Shown piece after piece: positions 17,481 through 25,769 of a DNA stretch of 64,000 nt. The DNA is taken from the NCBI RefSeq assembly GCF_011806565.1, contig NZ_JAATOP010000002.1, positions 1 through 64,000 on the forward strand. The letters run 5' to 3'. The translations under genes were made by a program, and so were the position numbers. The notes below the pieces were generated by a model. The model made no database searches. It saw nothing but the letters and a program-made list of their open reading frames with translations, and was not told the DNA's origin. How positions within the stretch are numbered: position 1 is the first letter of the stretch; every line of letters starts with the position of its first letter. This stretch comes from Marivivens donghaensis. Its GTDB lineage: Bacteria > Pseudomonadota > Alphaproteobacteria > Rhodobacterales > Rhodobacteraceae.

Positions 17481-18262
17481 TTATAGCCCTCCTCACCGGC
17501 CTGATGGAGCTTCGGACCGCGCTCTTCGATCGGTTCCAGCGCGGTTTCGACAGGTACGTTCGGCGCGTCGTTCGGCTTTTCGATTCGTTTCGCGGGGTTG
17601 TGGGCCCACTTTACCGCGTTGCGCAGAACGGTCTGAACGTTGGCATCGTGGTAGGTCGGATAGGTTTCGTGACCCGGACGGAAGTAGAAAACATTGCCTG
17701 CGCCACGCTTGTAGGTGACGCCCGAGCGGAACACTTCGCCGCCTTGGAACCACGATACGAAGACGGTCTCCATCGGTTCGGGAATGCCGAAGGGCTCGCC
17801 GTACATCTCTTCGTTTTCCAGCTCGAAGTGATCCGGAAGGCCGGCAGCGATCGGGTGGTTGCGGCTGGTGAGCCACAGACGCTCGCGCTCGCCCGCTTCG
17901 CGCCATGTCAGGTTGCACGGGGTGCCCATCAGACGCTTGAAAATCTTGGCGAAGTGACCCGAGTGCAGAACGATCAGGCCCATGCCTGCGTGCACCTGTT
18001 CGGCAACGCGTTCGACGATCTCGTCCGAAACGTCACCGTGTGCGGCATGGCCCCACCACAGCAGAACGTCGGTTTCCTGAAGACGCTCAAGCGGGAGGCC
18101 ATGCTCCGGCTCCTGCAGCGTTGCGGTCGTCGCAGTGATACCCTCATCCGTGTTCAGCGCGTCGGCGATGCACTGGTGCATACCGGTCGGATAGATGTCT
18201 GCTACGACTTTGTTTTTCTGTTCGTGGACGTTTTCACCCCAAACAACAGTACGAATACTCAT
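17477..18262 (-). CDS. ThuA domain-containing protein
   Basis: The 261-residue protein is a ThuA-like (trehalose utilisation) class-I glutamine-amidotransferase-fold protein: '[20 protein letters not shown]', '[20 protein letters not shown]' (about residues 65-84), '[19 protein letters not shown]', and a C-terminal '[19 protein letters not shown]'. In rhizobia ThuA works with an oxidoreductase on keto-disaccharides. It is the first gene of a two-gene operon with the Gfo/Idh/MocA gene. GGAGGAGAGGG lies before the ATG and a LacI-type palindrome covers the leader. Confidence 0.88.
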   Translation of the reverse strand: MSIRTVVWGENVHEQKNKVVADIYPTGMHQCIADALNTDEGITATTATLQEPEHGLPLERLQETDVLLWWGHAAHGDVSDEIVERVAEQVHAGMGLIVLHSGHFAKIFKRLMGTPCNLTWREAGERERLWLTSRNHPIAAGLPDHFELENEEMYGEPFGIPEPMETVFVSWFQGGEVFRSGVTYKRGAGNVFYFRPGHETYPTYHDANVQTVLRNAVKWAHNPAKRIEKPNDAPNVPVETALEPIEERGPKLHQAGEEGYK

Positions 18263-18275
18263 GTGTCCCTCTCCT

Positions 18276-18289
18276 CCAAAGCGCTTTGG
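18276..18289. promoter_or_regulatory. LacI-family-type operator before the thuA-like operon
   Basis: CCAAAGCGCTTTGG is a perfect 14-bp palindrome with the central CG and AAAG/CTTT arms typical of LacI-family operators. It lies 14-27 bp upstream of the ThuA gene start, next to the ribosome site, a position fit for repression. No LacI-type gene is in the window. Confidence 0.55.
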
Positions 18290-18344
18290 GTTTGAGGGAA
18301 TCGTTATCGCGAAAGATGGGACACGTCTATCGCGAACAGCGGCG

Positions 18345-18385
18345 AAAACGCACAGACGCCCCGCAGTATGCGAGGCGTCCTTTTC
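18345..18385 (-). terminator. Terminator after the pyrimidine ABC operon
   Basis: An inverted repeat with outer arms GACGCC (18355-18360) and GGCGTC (18374-18379), extended by CGC/GCG, lies 15 bp past the stop of the substrate-binding protein gene. On the minus strand the hairpin is followed by TGTGCGTTTT; on the plus strand by CTTTT, so it may act in both directions. Confidence 0.65.
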
Positions 18386-18400
18386 AAATCAGCGCGAGGC

Positions 18401-19384
18401 TCAGTTTAGCGCTTCGTCGGTGATGGCGTGGGTCCATGCGCCTTCGGGCACCATGGTGATGACCGGATCGGAGCCACCTGCCAGCAGCGTGTCGACGGTA
18501 CGCTGGTAGTCGGCTTCGTCCAGAGCGCCGTTCGAGCCGGCGGTCAGCTTGGCGACTTCACCCATCATGTAGATCTGGTGCTCTTCGGTTTGGGCGCCGG
18601 TTTCGTCGTAGTCCAGAACGATCATTGCAGCTTCTTCGGGGTTCTCTTCGGCCCACTTCCAGCCTTGCATCGAAGCGGCAACGAAGCGCACCATCTTGTC
18701 AACAAACGCCGGATCTTCGAGCTGGTCTTCGAGGACATAGAGACCGTCTTCGAGGGTTGCGACACCCACGTCTTCGTACTTGAAGGTCACGAGCTCGTCT
18801 TCAGTGACGCCAGCTTCGAGCACCTGACCGAATTCGTTGTAGGTCATTGTGGAGATACAGTCAGCCTGACGCTGGAGCAGCGGGTCGACGTTGAAGCCCT
18901 GCTTGAGAACGGTCACGCCATCTTCGCCGCCATCGGTCGAGATGCCTTCTTGGCTCATCCACGACAGGAACGGATATTCGTTGCCGAAGAACCAGACGCC
19001 GAGGGTGTGGCCCGCGAAGTCTTCGGGACCGGTGATGCCGCTATCCTTCCAGCAGGTCAGCATCAGACCCGAGGTTTTGAACGGCTGGGCGATGTTGACG
19101 ATCGGCAGACCCTTTTCACGGGCAGCCAGTGCCGACGGAAGCCAGTCGACCATCACGTCAGCGCCGCCACCGGCCAGAACCTGACCCGGTGCGATGTCCG
19201 GACCGCCCGGCAGGATGGTGACGTTCAGGTCGGCTTCTTCGTAGAAGCCCTGATCCAGAGCCACATAGTAGCCAGCGAACTGGGCTTGCGTGACCCACTT
19301 GAGCTGGAGAGTAACGTCATCGGCAGCAAAAGCTCCCGAGGCAGTGCACAGAGCCGCGACGGCGCCAGCAAGGTACTTCTTCAT
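18401..19384 (-). CDS. ABC transporter substrate-binding protein, NMT1/THI5-like (pyrimidine uptake)
   Basis: The 327-residue precursor has a clear signal peptide (residues 1-20, ending AFA-A) and the NMT1/THI5 fold: 'LQLKWVTQAQFAGYYVALDQ' (about 26-45), 'GGADVMVDWLPSALAAREKG', 'GHTLGVWFFGNEYPFLSW'. NMT1-like binding proteins take up thiamine precursors, hydroxymethylpyrimidine, riboflavin or pyrimidine-related compounds. Linkage to dihydropyrimidinase and the amidohydrolase makes a pyrimidine, dihydropyrimidine or hydantoin the likely ligand. AGGAGG precedes the ATG. It is the last gene of the operon, with a terminator downstream. Confidence 0.87.
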   Translation of the reverse strand: MKKYLAGAVAALCTASGAFAADDVTLQLKWVTQAQFAGYYVALDQGFYEEADLNVTILPGGPDIAPGQVLAGGGADVMVDWLPSALAAREKGLPIVNIAQPFKTSGLMLTCWKDSGITGPEDFAGHTLGVWFFGNEYPFLSWMSQEGISTDGGEDGVTVLKQGFNVDPLLQRQADCISTMTYNEFGQVLEAGVTEDELVTFKYEDVGVATLEDGLYVLEDQLEDPAFVDKMVRFVAASMQGWKWAEENPEEAAMIVLDYDETGAQTEEHQIYMMGEVAKLTAGSNGALDEADYQRTVDTLLAGGSDPVITMVPEGAWTHAITDEALN

Positions 19385-19429
19385 GATACGACCTCCTAGT
19401 CGGTTGATGTTGTCCGGTCTTTGCGCCGG

Positions 19430-20275
19430 TTACTTTCGTTGCGACGGGTGCCAGAAGGTCACCCCCCGCTCTATCAAGGCGATCAGGCCGTAAAAGGCAC
19501 TGCCCGCCAAAGCGGCCACCACGATTTCTGCCCAGACCATATCAAGCGCGAGCTGGCCGACAGAGGTGGAGATGCGGAAACCCATACCAAGCACGGGTGA
19601 TCCGAAGAATTCGGCAACAATTGCACCGATAAGTGCCAGCGTTGTCGCAATTTTAAGCCCGTTGAAAACAAAAGGCATCGCAGCCGGAAGACGCAGTTTG
19701 ATCAGCGTCTGGAAATAACCGGCGGCGTAGGTGTGCATCAGGTCGCGCTGCATCGCGGACGTATCGCGAAGACCCGCCACCGTGTTCACCAGCATCGGGA
19801 AGAACACCATCACAACGACCACGGCAGATTTGGACTGCCAGTCAAAGCCGAACCACATCACGAGGATCGGCGCGATGCCCACAATCGGAAGCGCGGCCAT
19901 GAAGTTGCCGACCGGCAAAAGCCCGCGGCGCAGAAAATCGTAACGGTCCACGATGATCGCGACGATGAACGCCGAGCCGCAGCCGATGATGTAGCCCGAC
20001 ACCGCGCCCTTGCCGATGGTCTGGACAGCGTCTGCCCAAAGCGTCGGCAGGTTCTGCGCGAAGGTTCCGGCGATCACCGAAGGTGGCGGCAGGATCACCG
20101 CAGCGACATTCATGCCGCGCACGACGAGCTCCCACACGATCAGCACAGTGGCGCCGAAAATGAGCGGCACAGCGATGCCCGCGATCCGCGAATTGGACAG
20201 CGGACCGTTCGACAGCCACGCGTTGAGCGCCCAAGCAGCAACCCAGATGACGAGAGCGAGAATTACCAGAGTCAT
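19430..20275 (-). CDS. ABC transporter permease (pyrimidine uptake), subunit 2
   Basis: The 281-residue inner-membrane protein has about seven spans and a BPD_transp_1 domain with the ATPase-contacting EAA-like loop ('MHTYAAGYFQTLIKLRLPAA MPF', about residues 180-205, broken here). The first spans (residues about 3-20 and 30-50) precede the core. It overlaps the upstream permease gene by 4 bp and pairs with it to form a heterodimeric channel. Function follows from the operon. Confidence 0.87.
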   Translation of the reverse strand: MTLVILALVIWVAAWALNAWLSNGPLSNSRIAGIAVPLIFGATVLIVWELVVRGMNVAAVILPPPSVIAGTFAQNLPTLWADAVQTIGKGAVSGYIIGCGSAFIVAIIVDRYDFLRRGLLPVGNFMAALPIVGIAPILVMWFGFDWQSKSAVVVVMVFFPMLVNTVAGLRDTSAMQRDLMHTYAAGYFQTLIKLRLPAAMPFVFNGLKIATTLALIGAIVAEFFGSPVLGMGFRISTSVGQLALDMVWAEIVVAALAGSAFYGLIALIERGVTFWHPSQRK

Positions 20276-21219
20276 ACAGCCATCCCCATCCGCTTGAGGG
20301 TCCGCGCTTCGATCCAGCCGATGATAGCAACCATCAGCGCCGCAAGGATAGCGGCCACAAACAGAGCGGCCCAGATTTGTTCGGTCTGGCCGTAATAGCT
20401 GCCCGACAGCATCCGCGCGCCAAGTCCGCCGCGCTGCACGGGAAGCTCGCCCACAATGGCACCGACCAGCGAGGCCGCGATGCCGATTTTGAGCGAGGTG
20501 AACAGGTACGGCATCGACGCGGGCAGACGCAGCTTCCAGAATCCCTGCGACTTGCTGGCGTTATAGGTGCGCAGCAGATCAAGCTGCATGTGATCAGGAC
20601 TGCGAAGGCCCTTCACCATACCGACGACGACAGGAAAGAAGCTGAGATAGGCACTGATAACCGCTTTGGGCATCATGCCTCCAATCCCGATGGAATAGAG
20701 GACCACGATGATCATCGGCGCGAGCGCGACGATAGGAATGGTCTGGCTGACGATGGCCCACGGCATGACGCTGCGGTCCATCGTGCGGCTGTAGACGATA
20801 CCGACCGCGAGCAGGATGCCGAAGCCCGCACCGATCAGGAAGCCGAGCACGGTCGCGCCCAGCGTGACTCCCGAATGGTAGACGAGGCTGCGGTTCGAGA
20901 AGCTGCCCGAGTTGACGATACCGCGGCGGCCATTGACCTCCTCGTCCCACGTGGAGTTGTAGATCTCGGTCAGCACTTGGTGCGGACTGGGGAGGCGCGC
21001 GCGATCGACGCTCCAGCTACCGCCCAGCGCGTCCAAATTCTGGAACACCAGCGACCAGCGACCTGCTTCGGAGCGGGCGCGAGCGTTATCGGGGGTCACG
21101 GCAACCCCTGCCCGTTCGGCGGCAGTCAGCGTTTCCTGCACATTCATCGGCACCGCCGCGACATACCAGAACGCGACAATCGCAAGGATTACGGTAATGA
21201 CGGGGCCGAGTTTATTCAT
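20272..21219 (-). CDS. ABC transporter permease (pyrimidine uptake), subunit 1, with long periplasmic loop
   Basis: The 315-residue inner-membrane protein has one span at about residues 5-24, then roughly 90 residues with no hydrophobic stretch (about 25-112), and then the usual BPD_transp_1 core with the coupling loop 'YNASKSQGFWKLRLPASMPY'. The large loop would face the periplasm and is unusual for NitT/TauT-type permeases. ATG at 21219 is chosen since the family N-terminus 'MNKLGPVITVILAIVAFWYV' begins there. It overlaps the ATPase gene by 8 bp and the next permease by 4 bp. Confidence 0.87.
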   Translation of the reverse strand: MNKLGPVITVILAIVAFWYVAAVPMNVQETLTAAERAGVAVTPDNARARSEAGRWSLVFQNLDALGGSWSVDRARLPSPHQVLTEIYNSTWDEEVNGRRGIVNSGSFSNRSLVYHSGVTLGATVLGFLIGAGFGILLAVGIVYSRTMDRSVMPWAIVSQTIPIVALAPMIIVVLYSIGIGGMMPKAVISAYLSFFPVVVGMVKGLRSPDHMQLDLLRTYNASKSQGFWKLRLPASMPYLFTSLKIGIAASLVGAIVGELPVQRGGLGARMLSGSYYGQTEQIWAALFVAAILAALMVAIIGWIEARTLKRMGMAV

Positions 21220-21985
21220 CCATATGCCCCGCACGCAGACCGTCACGCACACGGTGCGCGATGGCGATGAACTCGGCACTGTCACGGATATCGAGCGGAC
21301 GCTCGCGCGGCAGAGTGCTTTCGATTACGTCAGTGATCCGCCCCGGACGCGGGGACATCACGACGATCTTGGTCGACAGGTACACTGCTTCGGGGATGGA
21401 GTGGGTGACGAAACCGATGGTCTTGCCCGTATTGTTCCAGAGCTTCAGAACCTCTTCGTTCAGACGGTCGCGGACGATTTCGTCAAGCGCGCCAAAGGGT
21501 TCGTCCATCAGCAGGATGTCGGCATCGAAGGCCAGCGCACGCGCGATGGACGCACGCTGCTGCATCCCGCCCGATAGCTGCCACGGGAATTTCTTTTCAA
21601 AACCAGTGAGTTCGACCAGATCGAGCACGCGTTTGACGCGCTCGGCCTGTTCGGACTTGGAATAGCCCATGATTTCGAGTGGAAGCGCGATGTTCCGCCC
21701 GATGGTCCGCCACGGATAAAGGCCAGCCGCCTGAAACACGTAGCCATAAGCGCGGGCCTTCCGCGCTTCGTCAGGGGTCATTCCGTTGACGGAGAGCGTA
21801 CCGCCCGTCGGGTGTTCAAGGCCCGCGACACACCGCAAGAACGTCGTCTTGCCGCATCCCGAGGGGCCAATGAACGAAACAAAGTCGCCCTTCTCGATGG
21901 TCAGGTTCACGTCCTTGAGGGCGTGGACCGGCCCGTCGTTGGTTTGAAAGGTGAGGTTGAGCCCTTTGGCTTCGATGACGCTCAT
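21212..21985 (-). CDS. ABC transporter ATP-binding protein (pyrimidine uptake)
   Basis: The 257-residue ATPase has Walker A 'GPSGCGKTTFLRCVAG' (about residues 38-53), the Q-loop 'GYVFQAAGLYPWRT', the signature 'LSGGMQQRASIARALAFD' and Walker B 'ILLMDEPFGALDEI', as in NitT/TauT/SsuB-type importers. It powers the two permeases encoded directly downstream. It starts 17 bp after dihydropyrimidinase, so enzyme and transporter genes share one operon. Confidence 0.92.
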   Translation of the reverse strand: MSVIEAKGLNLTFQTNDGPVHALKDVNLTIEKGDFVSFIGPSGCGKTTFLRCVAGLEHPTGGTLSVNGMTPDEARKARAYGYVFQAAGLYPWRTIGRNIALPLEIMGYSKSEQAERVKRVLDLVELTGFEKKFPWQLSGGMQQRASIARALAFDADILLMDEPFGALDEIVRDRLNEEVLKLWNNTGKTIGFVTHSIPEAVYLSTKIVVMSPRPGRITDVIESTLPRERPLDIRDSAEFIAIAHRVRDGLRAGHMDE

Positions 21986-22002
21986 CCGGTATTCGTCTTT
22001 CT

Positions 22003-23463
22003 TTAAACGCCGGTCGCGGGAATGCCGGTACGTTCGACCGGACGCGGGGCGGTAAGTTCTTTCCATTTCGAGAGAGCGGTGTTCACAGCGGTGTTCGGCT
22101 CGCGCTTCACAAACTTACCGTGGCCTTCCTGCGTGCGGACCTCGCCGTCATAGAGCGCAACTTGCCCGCGGGTCAGCGTGAAGCGCGGCAGGCCCTTCAC
22201 TTTTTGTCCCTCGAAGACGTTGTAGTCGATTGCGGACTGCTGGGTCGATGCCGCGATTGTCTTTTCTTTCTCCGGATCCCAGACAACAAGGTCGGCATCC
22301 GCACCGACGAGCACCGCGCCTTTCTTGGGGTAGCAGTTCAGGATTTTGGCGATGTTGGTCGAGGTCACGGCAACGAATTCGTTCGGCGTCAGGCGGCCGG
22401 TGTTCACGCCGTGGGTCCAGAGCATCGGCATACGGTCCTCAAGACCGCCGGTGCCGTTCGGGATCTTGGTGAAATCCCCTACCCCGTAACGCTTCTGCTC
22501 GGTGGTGAATGCACAGTGGTCGGTCGCGACAACCGACAGCGATCCCGACTGAAGACCGGCCCAGAGGCTGTCCTGATGCTTCTTGTTGCGGAACGGCGGC
22601 GACATCACGCGGCGGGCGGCGTGGTCCCAGTCCTTATCGAAGTATTCGCTTTCATCGAGCGTCAGGTGCTGGATCAGCGGCTCGCCCCAAACGCGCTTGC
22701 CCTGCATACGGGCGCGGCGAATGGCCTCGTGGCTTTCCTCGCAGGAGGTGTGCACGACATAAAGCGGCACGCCGGCCATGTCGGCAATCATGATCGCACG
22801 GTTGGTGGCCTCGCCCTCGACCTGGCTTGGGCGGCTATAGGCGTGGGCTTCGGGGCCAGTGTTGCCTTGGGCCAGAAGCTTGGCGGAAAGCTCGGCAACC
22901 ACGTCACCGTTTTCCGCGTGAACCATCGCGATGGCGCCAAGCTCCGACAGGCGCTGGAACGACGCATACATTTCGTCGTCGTTCACCATCAGCGCACCCT
23001 TGTAGGCCATGAAGTGCTTGAAAGTGTTGATACCTTTTTCGCGGACGACGGTTTCCATTTCGTTGAAAACCTGCTCGCCCCACCACGTCACGGCCATGTG
23101 GAAGCTGTAGTCACAGTTGGCGCGGGTGGATTTGTTGTCCCACATCTGGATCGCGTCCATCAGGCCCTGACCGGGCGACGGAAGCGCGAAGTCGACGACC
23201 ATCGTGGTGCCGCCAGCGAGCGCCGCGCGGGTGCCGCTTTCGAAATCGTCGGTCGAATAGGTGCCCATGAACGGCATTTCGAGGTGGGTGTGCGGGTCAA
23301 TACCGCCCGGCATGACGTAGCAGCCGGTCGCGTCGAGCTCTTGATCACCGGACAGCCCCTGCCCGATCTGGGTGATGACGCCGTCTTCGACGAGGACGTC
23401 GGCTTTGTAAGTCAGGTCAGCGGTGACGATAGTGCCGTTCTTGATGACGGTAGAGTTGGACAT
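22003..23463 (-). CDS. hydA: Dihydropyrimidinase
   Basis: The enzyme opens the ring of 5,6-dihydrouracil or dihydrothymine, the second step of reductive pyrimidine breakdown. The 486-residue cyclic amidohydrolase shows the metal ligands in 'GGIDPHTHLEMPFMG' (about residues 54-68), the carboxylated Lys155 in 'FMAYKGALMV', 'MVHAENGDVV', and the substrate loop 'VVATDHCAFTTEQK' with 'GTGGLEDRMPML'. CCGGAGGTCCC precedes the ATG. It lies after the N-carbamoyl amidohydrolase gene and before the importer genes; the 227-bp gap upstream holds a possible 43-codon reading frame. Confidence 0.95.
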   Translation of the reverse strand: MSNSTVIKNGTIVTADLTYKADVLVEDGVITQIGQGLSGDQELDATGCYVMPGGIDPHTHLEMPFMGTYSTDDFESGTRAALAGGTTMVVDFALPSPGQGLMDAIQMWDNKSTRANCDYSFHMAVTWWGEQVFNEMETVVREKGINTFKHFMAYKGALMVNDDEMYASFQRLSELGAIAMVHAENGDVVAELSAKLLAQGNTGPEAHAYSRPSQVEGEATNRAIMIADMAGVPLYVVHTSCEESHEAIRRARMQGKRVWGEPLIQHLTLDESEYFDKDWDHAARRVMSPPFRNKKHQDSLWAGLQSGSLSVVATDHCAFTTEQKRYGVGDFTKIPNGTGGLEDRMPMLWTHGVNTGRLTPNEFVAVTSTNIAKILNCYPKKGAVLVGADADLVVWDPEKEKTIAASTQQSAIDYNVFEGQKVKGLPRFTLTRGQVALYDGEVRTQEGHGKFVKREPNTAVNTALSKWKELTAPRPVERTGIPATGV

Positions 23464-23528
23464 GGGACCTCCGGCTGTTGGTGTGCTGCGCGTCCCTGCC
23501 CGACCATGCGGCGCGGGACGGCGGCTGG

Positions 23529-23660
23529 TCAGTTTCTGTTGGTGGCTTTGTACGCCTGCATTTGATCGCGGGTCTTCTTGCCTAAATGGGTGCTGCCGCG
23601 CGGGAACGACGGAGCGTGATGGCTCCGTAGTCCTGTTCCGATCTTGTTTGACTGGTCCAT
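23529..23660 (-). CDS. Possible 43-aa small protein between amidohydrolase and dihydropyrimidinase genes
   Basis: In the 227-bp gap there is an ATG at 23660 and 43 codons ending in TGA at 23529, on the operon strand. The product is basic ('GLRSHHAPSFPRGSTHLGKK', residues about 10-29), hydrophilic, with no signal peptide. No good ribosome site is visible. It could be a real small gene or chance. I recognise no family. Confidence 0.25.
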   Translation of the reverse strand: MDQSNKIGTGLRSHHAPSFPRGSTHLGKKTRDQMQAYKATNRN

Positions 23661-23690
23661 GGGATGACCCCGCGCAGCGTTGATTTCAGG

Positions 23691-24947
23691 TTAGCCTGTG
23701 ACGACCGCCGTTTCGAGCACGGCGTGCAGGAGGACGTTGGTGCCTTTCGCGGCCCACTCCTGACTGATTTCTTCGGCCTCGTTGTGGGACAGGCCGTCGA
23801 CACACGGACACATGATCATAGACGTCGGCGCGACACGGTTGATCCAACAGGCATCGTGACCCGCACCCGAGATGATATCCATGTGCGAATAGCCCAGATG
23901 TTCGGCGGCGTTGCGGACAGCAGTCACGCAGCCTTCGTCAAAGGTGACAGGATCGAAGTGGCCAACGGGTTCGATTTCGATACCGAGGCCGAGTTCTTCG
24001 GCGATCTTGGGGGCTTCGGCCTCAAGCCGCGCCTTCATTCCGTCCAGCTTTTCCTGATGCGGAGAGCGGATATCGATGGTGAACACGCACTTGCCGGGGA
24101 TCACGTTGCGGCTGTTGGGATAGACGTTGCACTGGCCGATGGCACCAACCGCGTCGGGCTGGTTGTCCATGGCCACGGTGTGAACAAGCTCCGTAATCCG
24201 CGCCATGCCGAGGCCCGCGTTCACCCGCATATGCATCGGGGTCGAACCCGTGTGCGCGTCCTTGCCCATGAGCGTGACTTGCAGCCACCACAGACCTTGG
24301 CCGTGAGTGACGACGCCAATGTCTTTTTCTTCGGCCTCAAGGATCGGACCCTGTTCGATGTGCAACTCGAACATCGCGTGCATCTTGCGGGTGCCGACCT
24401 CTTCGTCGCCGACCCAACCGATACGCTGAAGCTCGTCGCCGAATTTCTTACCCTCGGCATCCTCGCGATCGTAAGCCCAGTCCATTTCGTGCATTCCAGC
24501 AAAGACGCCAGAGGCCAGCATGGCAGGAGCGAAACGGGTGCCTTCTTCGTTCGTCCAGTTGGTCAGAACGATCGGGTGTTTGGTTTTCACGTCGAGGTCA
24601 TGGATCGTCCGCAGCACTTCAAGTCCGCCGAGCACGCCCAGAACGCCGTCGTATTTGCCGCCCGTGGGCTGGGTATCGAGGTGGCTGCCCATATAAACGG
24701 GCAGGGCGTCGGGATCGGAACCGGGGTAGGTGGCGAACATGTTGCCCATCTTGTCCACGCCCATCGTGCAGCCGATGTCTTCGCACCATTTCTGGAAAAG
24801 CTCGCGGCCTTTGGCGTCATCATCGGTGAGGGTCTGACGGTTGTTGCCGCCCGCAATGCCCGGTCCGATCTTGGCCATTTCCATGAGGCTCTCCCACAGA
24901 CGGTCGCCGTTGATCTGCATATTTTCGGCTGGTGAGGTCGCTGTCAT
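23691..24947 (-). CDS. Zn-dependent hydrolase: N-carbamoyl-beta-alanine/amino acid amidohydrolase
   Basis: It is a 418-residue M20-family amidohydrolase of the beta-ureidopropionase / N-carbamoyl-L-amino acid hydrolase type, the third step of reductive pyrimidine catabolism (releasing CO2, ammonia and beta-alanine). Metal and substrate motifs visible are 'GSHLDTQPTGGKYDGVLGV' (about residues 83-101), 'TNEEGTRFAPAMLASGVFAG', 'ELHIEQGPILEAEEKDIGVV' and 'AHTGSTPMHMRVNA'. ATG at 24947 follows AGGGAGG and is preferred over an in-frame start at 25010. It is the first gene of the transporter operon and is divergent from rutR. Confidence 0.92.
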   Translation of the reverse strand: MTATSPAENMQINGDRLWESLMEMAKIGPGIAGGNNRQTLTDDDAKGRELFQKWCEDIGCTMGVDKMGNMFATYPGSDPDALPVYMGSHLDTQPTGGKYDGVLGVLGGLEVLRTIHDLDVKTKHPIVLTNWTNEEGTRFAPAMLASGVFAGMHEMDWAYDREDAEGKKFGDELQRIGWVGDEEVGTRKMHAMFELHIEQGPILEAEEKDIGVVTHGQGLWWLQVTLMGKDAHTGSTPMHMRVNAGLGMARITELVHTVAMDNQPDAVGAIGQCNVYPNSRNVIPGKCVFTIDIRSPHQEKLDGMKARLEAEAPKIAEELGLGIEIEPVGHFDPVTFDEGCVTAVRNAAEHLGYSHMDIISGAGHDACWINRVAPTSMIMCPCVDGLSHNEAEEISQEWAAKGTNVLLHAVLETAVVTG

Positions 24948-25002
24948 GTCAGCCTCCCTGTTTTTTGTGCCGCGTTTGTTTTGTGCAAAAACGCTTGCGT
25001 GT

Positions 25003-25018
25003 TTTACCAATCGGTCAA
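25003..25018. promoter_or_regulatory. RutR-like operator in the amidohydrolase/rutR divergent region
   Basis: TTTACCAATCGGTCAA matches the known RutR consensus TTGACCAnnTGGTCAA at 12 of the 14 defined positions. It lies between the divergent amidohydrolase and rutR genes. A second, weaker copy with an intact right half (GGGTCAA, ending 25040) follows 22 bp later. RutR normally represses and is released by uracil or thymine; that this protein binds here is inferred. Confidence 0.65.
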
Positions 25019-25128
25019 ATGAACGCTATCAAAGGGTCAAATCCAGTCAAGCGTTCCGGTATCGCGTTGGCATCAGCAGGAAAAAACCGCTAATTGTTTA
25101 TGCAGTAATGAAGAGGAAATCGGGGCCA

Positions 25129-25740
25129 ATGACCAAAACCCAGCCACGTACCCGCATTCAGGAAAAGAACCGTAAGACCATTCTGGACGCAGGTCTGGAC
25201 GTGTTCTCCAAGTACGGGTTCCGCGGCTCGACATTGGACCAGATCGCCGAGGCTGCGGGCCTCTCGAAACCGAACCTGCTCTATTATTTCCCGTCCAAGG
25301 AAGCGATCCACGTCGAACTGCTGGAGATGCTGCTCGACACTTGGCTCGACCCTCTGCGGGAGATGGAGCACGACGGCGATCCGATCGAGGAAATCCTGTC
25401 CTATGTTCACCGCAAGATCGAGATGTCGCGCGAATATCCGCGTGAAAGCCGTCTCTTTGCGAATGAGATCCTTCAGGGCGCCCCGCGCATCCTCGATGCA
25501 CTTAGCGACGAACTGAAACCACTCGTTGACGAAAAATGTGCGCTGATCCGTCAGTGGATTTCAGAAGGCCGCATTGCCGAAGTCGATCCTTACCATCTGA
25601 TTTTCTCGATCTGGTCGATGACCCAGCACTATGCGGACTTCGCGGTGCAGGTCGACACGATCATGGAAGGCAAGGACCCGTTCGACGGGGCGCAAAAATA
25701 CCTCGATTACCTTTTCATTTCGATGCTGACGCCGAAATGA
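25129..25740 (+). CDS. rutR: TetR-family pyrimidine regulator RutR
   Basis: The 203-residue protein closely follows E. coli RutR: helix-turn-helix 'TLDQIAEAAGLSKPNLLYYF' (about residues 39-58), 'PSKEAIHVELLEMLLDTWLD', the ligand domain 'PRESRLFANEILQGAPRILD', and 'LIFSIWSMTQHYADFAVQV' near the end. RutR senses uracil/thymine. ATG at 25129 has GAGG about 12 nt upstream; an ATG at 25108 without a ribosome site is possible. It lies between the two halves of the pyrimidine locus, divergent from the amidohydrolase and convergent with preA, with RutR-like boxes before both operons, so it is very likely their regulator. Confidence 0.92.
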   Translation: MTKTQPRTRIQEKNRKTILDAGLDVFSKYGFRGSTLDQIAEAAGLSKPNLLYYFPSKEAIHVELLEMLLDTWLDPLREMEHDGDPIEEILSYVHRKIEMSREYPRESRLFANEILQGAPRILDALSDELKPLVDEKCALIRQWISEGRIAEVDPYHLIFSIWSMTQHYADFAVQVDTIMEGKDPFDGAQKYLDYLFISMLTPK

Positions 25741-25759
25741 TGGCCCCGTAACGGGGCCA
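25741..25759. terminator. Hairpin between convergent rutR and preA
   Basis: TGGCCCCG (25741-25748) and CGGGGCCA (25752-25759) form a perfect 8-bp stem with a 3-nt loop, starting right after the rutR stop and 10 bp before the preA stop. There is no long T-run on either side. It probably serves as a shared, two-way stop. Confidence 0.55.
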
Positions 25760-25769
25760 CCACTGTTGA

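Noticed and set aside
22120-23565. 481-codon open frame opposite the dihydropyrimidinase gene
   Set aside because: It is the high-GC antisense frame of a clearly recognised gene; its translation is Arg/His/Gly-rich without any family motif.
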